DNA of 64,000 nt. Source: Talinum fruticosum. Lineage: Eukaryota; Streptophyta; Magnoliopsida; Caryophyllales; Talinaceae. The first letter of the stretch is position 1, and each line of letters begins with the position of its first letter. Below the pieces are notes generated by a model that saw only the letters and a list, made by a program, of their open reading frames with translations, was not told where the DNA came from and made no database searches. A program made the position numbers and the translations under genes. Below are positions 1 through 9,965 of this stretch, one piece after another. Location of the stretch: contig JAITYX010000064.1 of the NCBI GenBank assembly GCA_021018815.1, positions 2,141,501 through 2,205,500 on the forward strand. The letters are read 5' to 3'.

Positions 1-660
1 CTCCTCTCTCTCTCCTCTCGCCTCCCCTCTCGTCCTCGTTCGCGGCGAGCAACCGGCGACCTACCGGCGTTTTGCCGACGATAACCGGCCCGCGTCACTC
101 CTCTCACTTTCTTGCTGCGATTCTCTCGCCCAGCTGTCGCTTCCCTCCTTTCTCTCTCCCTCTGCCTCCCCCTCTGTCCTCGTGCTACGGCAACCGGCGA
201 CGCTCCACTCGGGTTCCCCCTCTTTTTTTTTTTTTTTTTTTTTTTTGCGAATTCGTGTTTTTGGTGTAGACGGGAAATTGTCCATGAAGTCGCTCCTGGA
301 AGTAGCAAATAATTTGTTTACGAAAAGCATCTTACTGATTATGCATTACTTTGATAATTAATTTTATGCCCCGCTCATTGTTTGATAATATGGACGACTT
401 TGAGAAATCATCTTACCGATTATGCATTACTTTGAGAAATCCGAAAATCATTACTTTGATAATATGGACGACTCGGAATTCATGTGCATTGCATTGATAA
501 TGAATTTTTTTTATTTATTCTATCCGAAATCAATGATTATAGACAAAATTCATTTCCCATTGCTACTAATTTCTTACTTGTATTGAATCCTTGTACTAAT
601 TATGGACGAAATTTTCTAGTAAGGAATTAATATTTTGATAGTGACATTTTGATTTATTCT
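1..660. other. Leader of the hAT element, no gene
   Basis: The first 230 bases are CT-rich with CCGGCGAC repeats and a T tract at 222-246. After that it becomes AT-rich, with a repeated phrase 'ttaccgattatgcattactttga' seen near 330-350 and 412-435. Short reading frames here are low-complexity and I do not call them genes. It fits an untranslated leader or first intron of the transposase gene that follows. Confidence 0.4.
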
Positions 661-686
661 CTGCTAGGGTTTGTGTGTAGGGATTA

Positions 687-2929
687 ATGTTTTCAAGCTC
701 TAGCAATAGCAATTGTAATATGGATTCGGATGATGTTCATGTCAACATAGTTGAAGATGAAAGTGACAGTGATGACCATACTTACATGGAAGTGGAGGAT
801 CTAGAGGCAGAAGTTGATGTGCAAGCTAAGGAGACTAAAAAGGAGCCTAAACATTGGACAAGTCAAAGTGTAAGTAAGCCACCTCGACCCGAAGCTAGTG
901 GTAAGAAAAAGAAAAATCTGAATATTGGTGTCATTTTCATGAAACTCAAGTTGAAGAACAAGTGAAGTGCAAATACTATAGTAGGTTGATTCGAGCCTCT
1001 TCTAAAAATGGGACTAGTGCTTTGAAAAATCATTTGATTAGGTATAAGAGGTATCCCGCAAACTTTGATAGGAAACAAAAATTGATTGATTTTCATAGTG
1101 AGACCATTGTCAATGAGGATGGGTCTCGTGCAAATTGTGAGTGTCCCTCGGTGTTGGCAATTTGATCATGATGCTACTAGAAAATCCCTTGCAAAAATGA
1201 TTATTGTGGATGAGTTGCCTTCTATATTTGTGGAACGTGAAGGTTTTCGTGATTTTTGCAAATTCATGTGACCTGAATTTGTTCCCCCTTCAAGGTACAC
1301 AATAACTAGAGATTGTTATACACTTTTTATTGATGAAAGGAACAAACTGAAAACTTTCTTTCAAAAATTGTCTTCAAGAGTCTGTTTTACCACCGATACT
1401 TGGACTTCGGGGCAAAATTTGAGTTATATGTGTCTCACTCGCACATTTTATTGATGATGATTGGAAGATGCATAAGAGGATAATTAATTTTTGTCCTATT
1501 GCTGGTCATCTTGGGGAATTGATTGGGAGGGCTATAGAGAAGTGCTTGATTGAATGGGAATTGAAGAATATTTTGACTATTACTCGTTGATAATGCAAGC
1601 TCAAATGAAGTAGCCATTCAAGTATCCGAAAAGAAGAATTAACCATTGGGGGGTACTATTTTGGATGGGAAGTACTTGCATATGAGATGTGTTGCACATA
1701 TATTGAATCTTGTTGTGAAAGACGGATTAAAGGAACTTGATCCTTCAATTGTTAAAGTTCGTGCTGCCTGTAAGATTTGCAAGGTCTTCTCCTGCTAGGC
1801 TTCAAAAGTTTAAAGCTTGTGTCCAAAAGGAAAATATTGATAGTAAAGGCCTTATTTGTTTAGATATTGAAACAAGATGGAATTCCACATATTTGATGCT
1901 TGAATGTGCTTCCAAGTTCAAACAAGCATTTAGTAACTTGGAATCTAAAGGTGGTCAATATGTGAAAGAGTTGAGAAAATATGGGGTGCTCCTACTCCAC
2001 ATGATTGGAATAGAATTGAGGCATTTTTACCTTTCCTAAAAATCTTTTATGAAACAACTTTGATGTTGTCCGGATGTCTTTATGTGACGGGTAATACTTA
2101 TATGCCTCAAATATATGGAGTTGGGTTAGCGATATCTACATATTGTGATGATGAGAATGACTACATTAGGAACATGGCTTATGCAATGAAGGGCAAATAT
2201 GAGAAGTATTGGGCAAATGTTGATAATATCAATATTTTGTTATTCATTGCCCTAGTTCTTGACCCAAGGTACAAGTTAGACTATGTTGAGTGGCTTGTTA
2301 GGAGCAATTATGTTGAGGAGAGTGCAAACATGTTGTTCCTCAAGATCAAGGTCACTTTAAGGTCCATGTTTGATTTCTATGCATTTTCTCTACCTCAACC
2401 AAAGAAGAAAATGGAAACATCAAGTTGTGTCTCTCCTTCGGTTTCTAATGTTCATTGCATTAGCAAAGTGATGGATGTGAATCAACTTCTAAATATGAAA
2501 TACAAAAGAGAGAAGGGGACCTTAGAGAGTGAAAAGAAAAATGAGCTTGATAAATATTTGTGTGATGAGTGTGAGCCAAATGACGATGGATTTGACATTT
2601 TACAATTTTGGAGGGATCAATAGAAGCGATATCTTATTCTTACTTTGATGGCTCGAGATGTGCTTGCTATGCCAGTTTCTACGGTTGCTTCCGAGTCCGC
2701 TTTTAGCACCGGAGGTAGAGTACTTGATTCCTTCCGCACTTCTTTGACTCCTAGAATGGTAGAAGCTCTTATTTGTGCTCAAGATTGGCTATGCAAGTCA
2801 CATGGCCCTCACATAATAAAGGAGAATTTTCTTCAATTAGAGGATTTAGAGAATGGTAATTTTTCTTATCCCTATTGTAATTATACATTTATTATCCATA
2901 TTTATTATTATTTTATATCAATTTTAATT
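687..2929 (+). pseudogene. hAT transposase (BED finger / RICESLEEPER-like), broken
   Basis: Remnant of a hAT transposase, the enzyme that cuts and re-inserts the element. In order: an acidic, lysine-rich N-terminus (687-965); a degenerate BED zinc finger (about 962-1090, KNHLIRYKRYP); the RNase-H-like core start with FTTDTWTSGQN-like residues near 1385-1425; a VDNASSNE-like stretch near 1580-1610; a HILNLVVKDGL block (about 1695-1740); ETRWNSTY (about 1866-1895); a DUF4413-like region (2060-2400); and the C-terminal hAT dimerisation domain (about 2648-2800, AMPVSTVASESAFSTGGRVLD). At least five frameshifts or stops separate these blocks, including breaks near 960, 1165-1270, 1590, 1795, 2040 and 2622. 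It cannot make a full protein. Family assignment is secure from the order of motifs; age and subfamily are not. Confidence 0.88.
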
Positions 2930-3059
2930 TGAAGAATAATATTAAACTAATTCAAAATGAAATTAATTTTTAGGTATGGAAGACTTGACTTTGAATCAAC
3001 CCACAATTGCTATTGACGAATCTATGGCCGCATCGGATGACATGTGACCGGTAAATGGA

Positions 3060-3240
3060 GTTGGTTGTGCTGCCTGTTGGTGCTACGGTGCTGCCGCTGC
3101 TGCTCGCTATTGCCGCCGCTGTTGCCGCTGCTGCTTGCTGAATCCGCCCACTGCTGCTGCTGCCTTAATCTGTCCATGAAGCTGCTGCTGCCTGAATCGC
3201 CCACTGCTGCTCGAATCCGTTGCCTGAATCGCCTAAATCT
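3060..3240. repeat. Imperfect CTG/GCC triplet-rich tract
   Basis: Interrupted runs of gctgctgctg and tgccgccgctg in the presumed 3' untranslated part of the hAT element. It creates apparent Cys/Leu-rich and Gln/Ser-rich reading frames on the two strands that I consider repeats rather than genes. Confidence 0.6.
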
Positions 3241-3577
3241 GCCTGGAATTCGTGGACTTCACTTTGTGTATTATAGTTCAAGAACAATTTGTTTTGCTAC
3301 TATGATTTTTAGATTTAATTTTGTCTGTAACTTGGTGCCAAAAACAGATTTTTAGATTTAATTTTGCAAAACTTTGAATTTTTTTTCAAATAACGGTTAA
3401 CCGTAAACCGATCCGATTTTTCCGATTAACCGGACTTTTCGGTTTGGTTATGGATCGGAAAATTTGCGATCCGAAAATTCGATTAACCGGAAAATTCGGA
3501 TCGGTTACGGTTCGGGTTTTCACTATCCGAAATTCCGGTTAACCGAAAACGCGGTTAACCGGTTTTGCACACCCCTA

Positions 3578-3914
3578 GTTGTCGGAGGTCCTATACGTAA
3601 ATGCCTAAATTGTTTAAGCAGAGCATATGACAACACTTCTAATGTAAGAACCGTCGTCATAGGTCAGAATTTTTTTAAAAGTTTTTTGGTTTTTCCGTAC
3701 CTCTGTACAAAATACACAACAAAATACATCACAAGTTACATAGCAACAATCAACATCCACAATTTTCCAATATATACAAAAATTTCCAACTTACTACAAC
3801 CACAAGTTCCATCTTGAACAAGTTCGACAACACAATTCCATATTTCACAATAAGTTCCAAGCAACGAATATATTACAATGTCTGTGAAATTATAATACAA
3901 AGACTACTATTTCA
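3578..3914. other. Intergenic, nothing recognised
   Basis: AT-rich single-copy-looking DNA between the hAT terminus and the hairpin. It has several ACAAC/CACAA-rich phrases but no reading frame or motif I can support. Confidence 0.4.
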
Positions 3915-4165
3915 AGTATTTATGTGAACCTATTTACCCAAAGTGATGCTTTTGTAATAGATTTAGTTATGCATTGTCTTTATGACGATATTACTTACTT
4001 GGAGTTGTTGCAGAGGTAGCCTGGACAACATATATACATCATATTTGCTGTCCAAGCTACCTCTGCACGAACTTCAAGTAAGCAATATACTCATAAAGAC
4101 AAGCACATAACTCAATCTACTAAAAACATCACTTTGGGAAAATAGAGATGAACCTTTTGGCATAA
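3915..4165. repeat. 250-bp hairpin (MIRNA-like or MITE)
   Basis: Two arms of about 115 bases form an inverted repeat around a loop of about 17 bases (4030-4046). The inner 20 bases pair almost fully: GCAGAGGTAGCCTGGACA on the left against TGTCCAAGCTACCTCTGC on the right. Further out, CCCAAAGTGATG, TTGTCTTTATGA and TTACTTG/CAAGTAA also pair, with mismatches and small bulges. Such a shape fits a plant microRNA or siRNA precursor, a young inverted duplication of a gene fragment, or a small MITE. I do not recognise the inner segment as a known conserved microRNA. A short direct repeat, TTTTGGCATAAATA, follows at about 4156 and 4213. Confidence 0.55.
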
Positions 4166-4917
4166 ATATTGAAGTCATTTATTCCACAAAATTGAAAGAC
4201 CAAGAAATGGAGCTTTTGGCATAAATACTAAAAAGGAATACACAAAGAGGTCATCCTACGAGCAATCTCTATTTCCTTTGTCATTTGTATTGCTTGCTTA
4301 GAGTTCGTAAAGGGGTAGAGGTGGACACCTTCACTTCTTCTTAGAGAGGTTCCTCTTTTTCTCCTTATGGAGGTTCCTCCCCTTCTCATTCAGTAAGTTC
4401 CTTCGGACCGGAGAAGAACGAGAGAAAGGGCCCTCCACCGATTCACTACTCTCCGGTGGCGACCGGACGATGAGCTCATGCTTGAAGTGGCGCCTCCACC
4501 TGCCACGTCACTTGTAGATGAGTGTGAATTGCTTGCCTGGATTTCTATAAGATGGTCAAAGTAGCACTCTACCCAGGCTTCAAAGAGGTCCCAGTCGAAA
4601 CGCAACACGAGGTTGTTTGAGAGCATGAGTTTCGTCAAAGTTTATAAAATCCATCTCCATGGCATCATCAATCGGAAGGTTGTAGAATGTCTTCGTAACA
4701 AGGGATGGGCAACAATTGGCCACAACAGCTTGCTTGACACGGTCGCTATTGAAGCATGGGCACACTTTCTCGTAACCAGCAGGAAGTGCTCAGTAACTCA
4801 TTTTCGCTATGATCGAAGGGGAGAGTTAAGTTAAAGAATTATTCTTACCAACTCCTTCAATAAAGCCTCTACCCCTCTTCCCATTCAAAGAATTTTTTTG
4901 CTTCTAATTGTTTACGT

Positions 4918-4920
<3 letters not shown>
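4166..4920. other. Intergenic with weak unrecognised reading frames (minus)
   Basis: Two overlapping minus-strand reading frames (4765-4580 and 4638-4390) have a fairly protein-like composition: one includes CPCFNSDRVKQAVVANCC, and the other RFDWDLFEAWVECYFDHL. They lie in different frames, as if one gene had been frameshifted near 4600. I recognise no family, there are no clear splice sites, and no promoter is evident. It may be a relic of a gene fragment or of transposon coding sequence. Confidence 0.2.

Positions 4921-4968
<48 letters not shown>
4921..4968. repeat. (AT)n microsatellite
   Basis: Uninterrupted AT dinucleotide run of about 46 bases, directly at the left edge of the first foldback element. 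Confidence 0.95.
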
Positions 4969-4970
<2 letters not shown>

Positions 4971-5600
4971 TCCTTTTGCTTCCAATTTTAATGCGTTATA
5001 CATTATCATAAACTAGACATGATTTTATTTGAAATTTTATATAATGCATAGGATAAATTAATATGAATAAAATGTTGGGGTCATCCCTTTAATTCGCTTT
5101 AACAACCCCAAGACATAATCACAATCGAAGTTCACATAACGCTTGTTGTCTTTAACAATGAGATTGGGTTCACAAGGTAAGACATAGAGTCTATGTGCAG
5201 CGTGGGTTGGTACACGAAGAAAGGAAAATGGATAAAGGATTTATCGGAGAGAAATGTGGTAAACAATTATAAAACTAGTAATAATTCCCTATTGTTTATC
5301 ACATTTTTCTCCAATAAAGCCTTATCCATTTTCTCTATCTTCGTGGACCGACCTACGCTGTACATAAACTTTCTGTCTTGCTTAATGAATCCGACCTCAT
5401 TGCTAAAGTCAACAAGGGTTATGGGAACTCCGGTTCTAGTTATGCCTTGGGTTGTTAAAGCAAACCAAATGGATTGCCTCAACATTTCATTGATATTCAT
5501 TATTGTCTTATACATTACGTAAACTTTTAAAAAATCATGTGCTCTAGTTTATGATCATGTATAATACAACAAATTTGCAACAAAAAAAGAAACCGGAAAT
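4969..5600. mobile_element. Foldback element, copy 1
   Basis: Two arms of about 300 bases in inverted orientation meet near 5275-5285. The left end (TTTCCTTTTGCTTCC, ATAAACTAGACATGATTTT) reads inverted at the right end (AAAATCATGTGCTCTAGTTTAT). Inner pairs include AACAACCCCAAG with CTTGGGTTGTT and GAAAATGGATAA with TTATCCATTTTC. The minus strand of the right arm has an open frame from 5515 to 5267, so the arms may come from a captured gene fragment. I see no transposase. The structure fits a foldback or long-TIR MITE, possibly Mutator-related. Confidence 0.65.
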
Positions 5601-6930
5601 TTAGATAATTGGATAAATTAGCCCACCCCAACATCAACTCATGAAAATAAATAAATTTGATAACAAATTTATCTTTATGACAAGTATTTGGGGATGAGCC
5701 CTATATCCAAATTATTTTTCTTTTCTCTAAACCATAAACTAATTTGTATACACTCATTATCTAAATTTGTTGTAACTTAATATTCCTAAACCCATTTCTC
5801 AAAATCTCAACCATTTCACGAATTTTCAACTTAATAATTCCTAATACGAACCATTGTTGTAACTTGTTATTTTTTTGCAAGTGGTTAAATTTCTCGTTTT
5901 TAAAAATACATGGTTTAAAATATATATAACATATGGTTTCCTTTTTGCTTCCCATTTTGATGTATTATACATTTATCATAAACTAGATATGATTTTTTTT
6001 TTTTTGAAATTTTATATAATACATAAGATAATAATGAAATTATGAATGACATGTTGAGGCCACCCTTTTAATTTCCTTCAACAACCCAAGACATAATAGG
6101 AACTGGAATTCTCTTGTTGTGATTAATAATGAGGTCGGTTTTACAAGACAAAACATGAAGTGTACATGCAACATAGGCCGATTCATAAATAATGGTAGAA
6201 GGTCGAGAGTCAAATGGAAACAAAAGGTGATAAACAATATTGTTATCACCTTGTGTTTCCATTTAACTCCTTGATCCTTCTACCCTTATTTGTTGATCGG
6301 CATATGTTGCATGTACATTTCATGTTTTGTTTTGTAAACCGACCTCATTGTTATTACAACAAGGGAATTCCGATTCCTAGGTCGTTAAAGCAAATTAAAT
6401 GGATGGCCTCAAAAATTTCATTCATATTTCACTATTGTCTTATGAATTACGTAAACTTAAAAAAATCATGGTCTCTAGTTTACGATCATGTATAACACAA
6501 CAAACTTGCAACCAAAAAGAAAACCAAAAATTTAGATAATTGGATAAATTAGTTCACCCCAACATCAACTAGTCAAAATAATAAATAAATTTGATAACAA
6601 ATTTATCTTTATGACAAGTATTTGGGGAGATCTCTATATCCAAATACCTTTCCAATTTTTACATTCTCACGTGTATATTTTCTCGCTTTTGATCCTTAAA
6701 CCCTAAACTACAAATTTTTCTATTTTCCCAAACCCTAAACCATAAATATTTCTATTTCTCTAAACTCTAAACAAAAATTTAGATGCCAAGTTTGATTATT
6801 GAATATATAAATGAGTCCACTCCAACATCACCTCATCAAAATAAACAATTTGAATACAAATTTATCTTTATAAGAAGGTTTTTGGGGATGACCCTATTTC
6901 CAAATTATCTTTCTATTTCCCTAAAACTCT
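5601..6930 (+). repeat. Direct repeats flanking the foldback elements (three copies)
   Basis: A segment that starts near AGATAATTGGATAAATTAG, passes through CACCCCAACATCAACT and ACAAATTTATCTTTATGACAAG, and ends near TATTTGGGGATGA...CCAAATTA occurs at about 5605-5720, 6535-6655 and, more diverged, 6795-6910. The first two lie at the same place relative to the two foldback elements, so the repeat unit is foldback plus spacer; the third is a partial unit. Confidence 0.7.
5934..6530. mobile_element. Foldback element, copy 2
   Basis: A diverged direct copy of the element at 4969-5600, again with two inverted arms that meet near 6240 (ACAATATTGTTATCACC at the apex). Left-end and right-end sequences match copy 1, for example ATGGTTTCCTTTTTGCTTCC against AAAGAAAACC at the far end. 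The flanking DNA to the right is also shared, so the pair arose by a tandem duplication of about 965 bases rather than by two insertions. Confidence 0.65.
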
Positions 6931-7689
6931 AAACAAATTTGGATGCATTCTTTTGATCTACCATCCTTAACTATCATTCTATTTCCCTATAATTAAATTC
7001 TAAACTCCCAAACCCATTTCATAAAATCTCAAACATTTTACGAATTTCCAACTTAATAAACTAAACAAATGTTACTCACATTCTTAATATTCAACATTTC
7101 AACAAAGATTCAATATTTCAACGAGTCTCAAACATTACCCATATTCTCAACATTCACATAATTACCTCAAATACATTCAACATTTAACTATAATACATTT
7201 TGTAAATAACTTAAAGCGAAAAAGAGGATAGAGATTCATACCAAAGAACCGACAACGGCGAGAGTGAGGAGAGGCTTGACAGCGAGAATTAGTTTGAGGA
7301 GATCTACACTTAAAAGAGACGAGAGGAAACTATGAAGAAATGAAAGATTAAGAGAGACGAAACTACAACGACGAGGATGTAAGTGGGCTTACCAATTCAA
7401 GTTGATCGATGAGGAAGCTACAAATTCCAAATCTGAAAGTGGATGTAAGTGGAGGAGAGAAACCGTAGAAAGCGATAAGACCGAGAGTAGAGAGCAGATG
7501 TAAGTGGGCGTGGAAACAAATTCAATCAAATGTGTTTTGGGTTCAATCAAGTGTGATGGAATGACTTACCTAATTGGGAAGCCTATGCCTAGTATTTATA
7601 TAGAATAAATCTACATTCATATTACTAGTATTGACATTGACAACTTGGACTTTAAACAAAAAAATTGTCGAAAAGTTAAACCTTTAGTA
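6931..7689. other. Intergenic, purine-rich patch
   Basis: AT-rich up to 7200. Then 7210-7520 is purine-rich, with GATGTAAGTGG repeated at about 7376, 7443 and 7499. No coding frame of note. It could be a captured leader or exon fragment belonging to the foldback region; I see no evidence that decides it. Confidence 0.3.
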
Positions 7690-8110
7690 AAAATATCAAC
7701 AATCTGAAAACTACTATGAATATATCAAATGACAAGATATTCATGAGCAACCCGCTCTTGAACAAAGGGATAGTCTACAACAACGTGGATGCTTACTTCT
7801 ATCATGATGAGTGAGATTCACAAGTCATATAAGTAGTACTCACATTATCACAATAAAGCCGAGTAGGTGATCTAAGTGTGACACCAATATCTTAGAGCAC
7901 TTTATGAATCTAGATAGCTTTAGCAACAATGTAACTAAGAGTATGATACTCAACCTCTACTGATGACTTAGATATAATGACTTGCTTCTTAGATCACCAG
8001 GACACCAAGTTGGGTCCAAAATACATCACATAGCCGATAATTGACTCACAAATATCCTTAGAATTAGCCCAATCCGCATCAAAATTCGTAAATCTTCTTG
8101 CAATTATATA
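7690..8110 (-). pseudogene. Ty1/copia polyprotein remnant, RNase H end
   Basis: Read on the minus strand, this is the last part of a copia retrotransposon polyprotein. Near 8100-8040 it gives DADWANSKD, followed by GPNLVSW, SKKQVIISKSSVEVEY and, near 7860-7830, LYCDNVSTTYM, the standard copia RNase H blocks. Stop codons interrupt it after SW, after AKAI and several times downstream. No integrase, reverse transcriptase or LTR is visible nearby, so only a fragment remains. Confidence 0.85.
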
Positions 8111-9364
8111 GCATATTGAAGGCTAGCCATCAAGAAAAGTTTTATTTGATTTGATTTTTTTTTCAAAGATAAACATGAACCACCCAACTAGATCCCTATC
8201 TCAAGAGTATCCTCAACTCGGCCTTGAAAGCCCAACGATAATAGGAATACCAAGTCCAAGCATTAAAGCCCAAGCCATTACCCATATGTTAAGAGCGGGT
8301 TTCGAATTCGTGTTCTTGTAAAATACGGGTGGTCATATTTTGGTTTTGCAGGTTTTGGGTCTATCCAACGGGTTAAAAATAGCCTTTTTATCAATTATTT
8401 ATCTTTTTTAATTATAGAAACCTCGGAATACTTTTTACTAAAAATTAACAACAATTTTATGAAAAATCATAGCATTTTTATTTTCTAAAAATAATTTTGA
8501 AAAAATATTCAAACCTTAGATTATAATATGTCCATGATGTCTCCGTTGAGTAGATTGGCTTTGATAGGCCGTAAGCGCACGAGTATAGTGTTGTAACATA
8601 TCAAGGTCGTCTCCTCATAGATAAGGTCAAACTATTGGGTGAATTCTTTCAAAATTTGCTAAGCGAATCAAGATTTAGAATTGAAATTAATGTAAACTAA
8701 ACTACTATCTAATCTATGCATAATAATCAAAAGATTAAGCAACTCAAGTAATCTCTCAATGCAAGTATCAAATCAAACACTTTTTTTAATTGGTTACTTT
8801 AAAATTAACAAAATTATCAAACCCCTCTTTCAAGGCGGAATGAAATACCAAAATCTAATAAATTACCCTTTCTCAAAGGTTCTTGATTAATATAGATTTA
8901 TTAAGCATTTGATTATCAAATCAGGTTTTTAGATTGGTGATTCTTTCTCAAGTTCTCACACAAACAAGTCAAATTTTAGCATTCCGATATTAAATTTCAC
9001 AATACTTCATCTAATGTCTAACACATGCAAGAAAGTGATCATGTTTCTCACAAGTAAATAATCACTTCAAAATTGATACAAGCCAATAATTCCATAATAT
9101 CAAAATAGATCAATACAAGTTTAAGAAATTAACTTACATAAATCGAATATTCAACATCTAAAACTAAAATCTGAATTATCATACATATAAATATAAAGTG
9201 AGAAAAGAGAAGAGAAAGGAAGAAAGTCGTTCATCCGAAGGCGTGATTGAACTGTCATTGCAAACCCGATTTGAAATCCTTGCAAAATCTTCCACTTCTA
9301 CTTGCTCTCAACTCCCTATAATCTAATCTAATCCTAACTAGATGGTGGATATAATGGAGGCTGG
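8111..9364. other. Probable retrotransposon-derived noncoding DNA
   Basis: No gene. A stretch around 8560-8640 (GCGCACGAGTATAGTG, then GGTCGTCTCCTCATAGATAAGG) resembles untranslated regions often found beside plant LTR retrotransposon polyproteins, and it seems to continue after the hAT insertion (9966-10600). Classification is a guess from general appearance. The region is otherwise AT-rich without open frames. Confidence 0.3.
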
Positions 9365-9965
9365 TGGGAGTGAGTGGGACCTAGTGCTCGATCATTTTGG
9401 TCGGACCCGGTTCCGGAATGGTTGGAATCGGGTCCAAAAATTTAGACCTAGTCCTGGATCCGGTTAAAACCGAGTTAAGAAATCTGGAACAGGTCCTAGA
9501 CCTGGTGGGACCGAGTGCTGGGACTCGGTTAACCAATTGTTTGCTTCACAATTTGAGTTTTTGTAATTTGTTTCCTTTGTTTTTAATTTTTTTTGTAAAG
9601 TTTTGGCCTATAATTATCCAATATTTCCAATACACTCAATCTAATAATACGAAACATGCAACCCTATATTTTATGACATTTAGAAAAAGTTTCGAATCCA
9701 ACATCAATAATGAAATAAAAAGTCTCAAATCCACATACAACACAAATACCAAATTACAAGTTTGAAAATCATAAAAATATCATGGAAAAAAACATAAAGA
9801 AAAAAGTCCCAAATAATCCAAATTAACAATCAAAAAGAGACTGTCAAATCCAAAAAAAAAAATAGAGTAAATTGATTATATATATATATATATATAAATT
9901 GGGTACCTGAGTAATAGGTCCGGATCCATGTCCGGGAGCGGATACCTATTTTTTACTCACTCCTA
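9365..9965. mobile_element. Non-autonomous hAT element, 601 bp
   Basis: Imperfect terminal repeats TGGGAGTGAG (9365) and CTCACTCCTA (ends 9965) are flanked by 8-base target duplications, GAGGCTGG at 9357-9364 and GTGGCTGG at 9966-9973, with one mismatch. Subterminal DNA is rich in GGACCCGGTTCCGG, GGATCCGG and GGTCCGGATCC motifs, typical of hAT elements. An AT run lies at about 9876-9894. The open frame inside (9397-9765) is low-quality and I treat it as chance. It interrupts the surrounding retrotransposon-like DNA and is therefore younger. Confidence 0.8.

Larger units (their letters stand above)
1..3577 (+). mobile_element. Decayed autonomous hAT transposon, 3' part and body
   Basis: A hAT-superfamily DNA transposon whose left end lies before the window. 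The right end is visible: inverted-repeat-like sequence ending in GCACACCCCTA near 3577, which reversed reads TAGGGGTGTGC, a common start of plant hAT elements. The 200 bases before it (3390-3570) are packed with GGTTAACCG, CCGATTAACCGG and GGATCGG motifs in both orientations, typical hAT subterminal repeats where transposase binds. The body holds a broken transposase (687-2929). A CT-rich stretch at 1-230 may be its leader. I cannot test the target duplication because the left end is missing. Confidence 0.7.

Noticed and set aside
61..330. Lys- and Glu-rich reading frame on the minus strand at the window start
   Set aside because: Produced by a T tract and CT-rich DNA; no domain, and it overlaps the hAT leader.
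6680..6780. CCCTAAAC motifs that resemble plant telomere repeats
   Set aside because: Only single diverged units in AT-rich DNA, no array; not an interstitial telomere.
9397..9765. 122-residue open frame in the non-autonomous hAT element
   Set aside because: Built from repeated GGACCCGG-type subterminal motifs and AT-rich DNA; no protein family.
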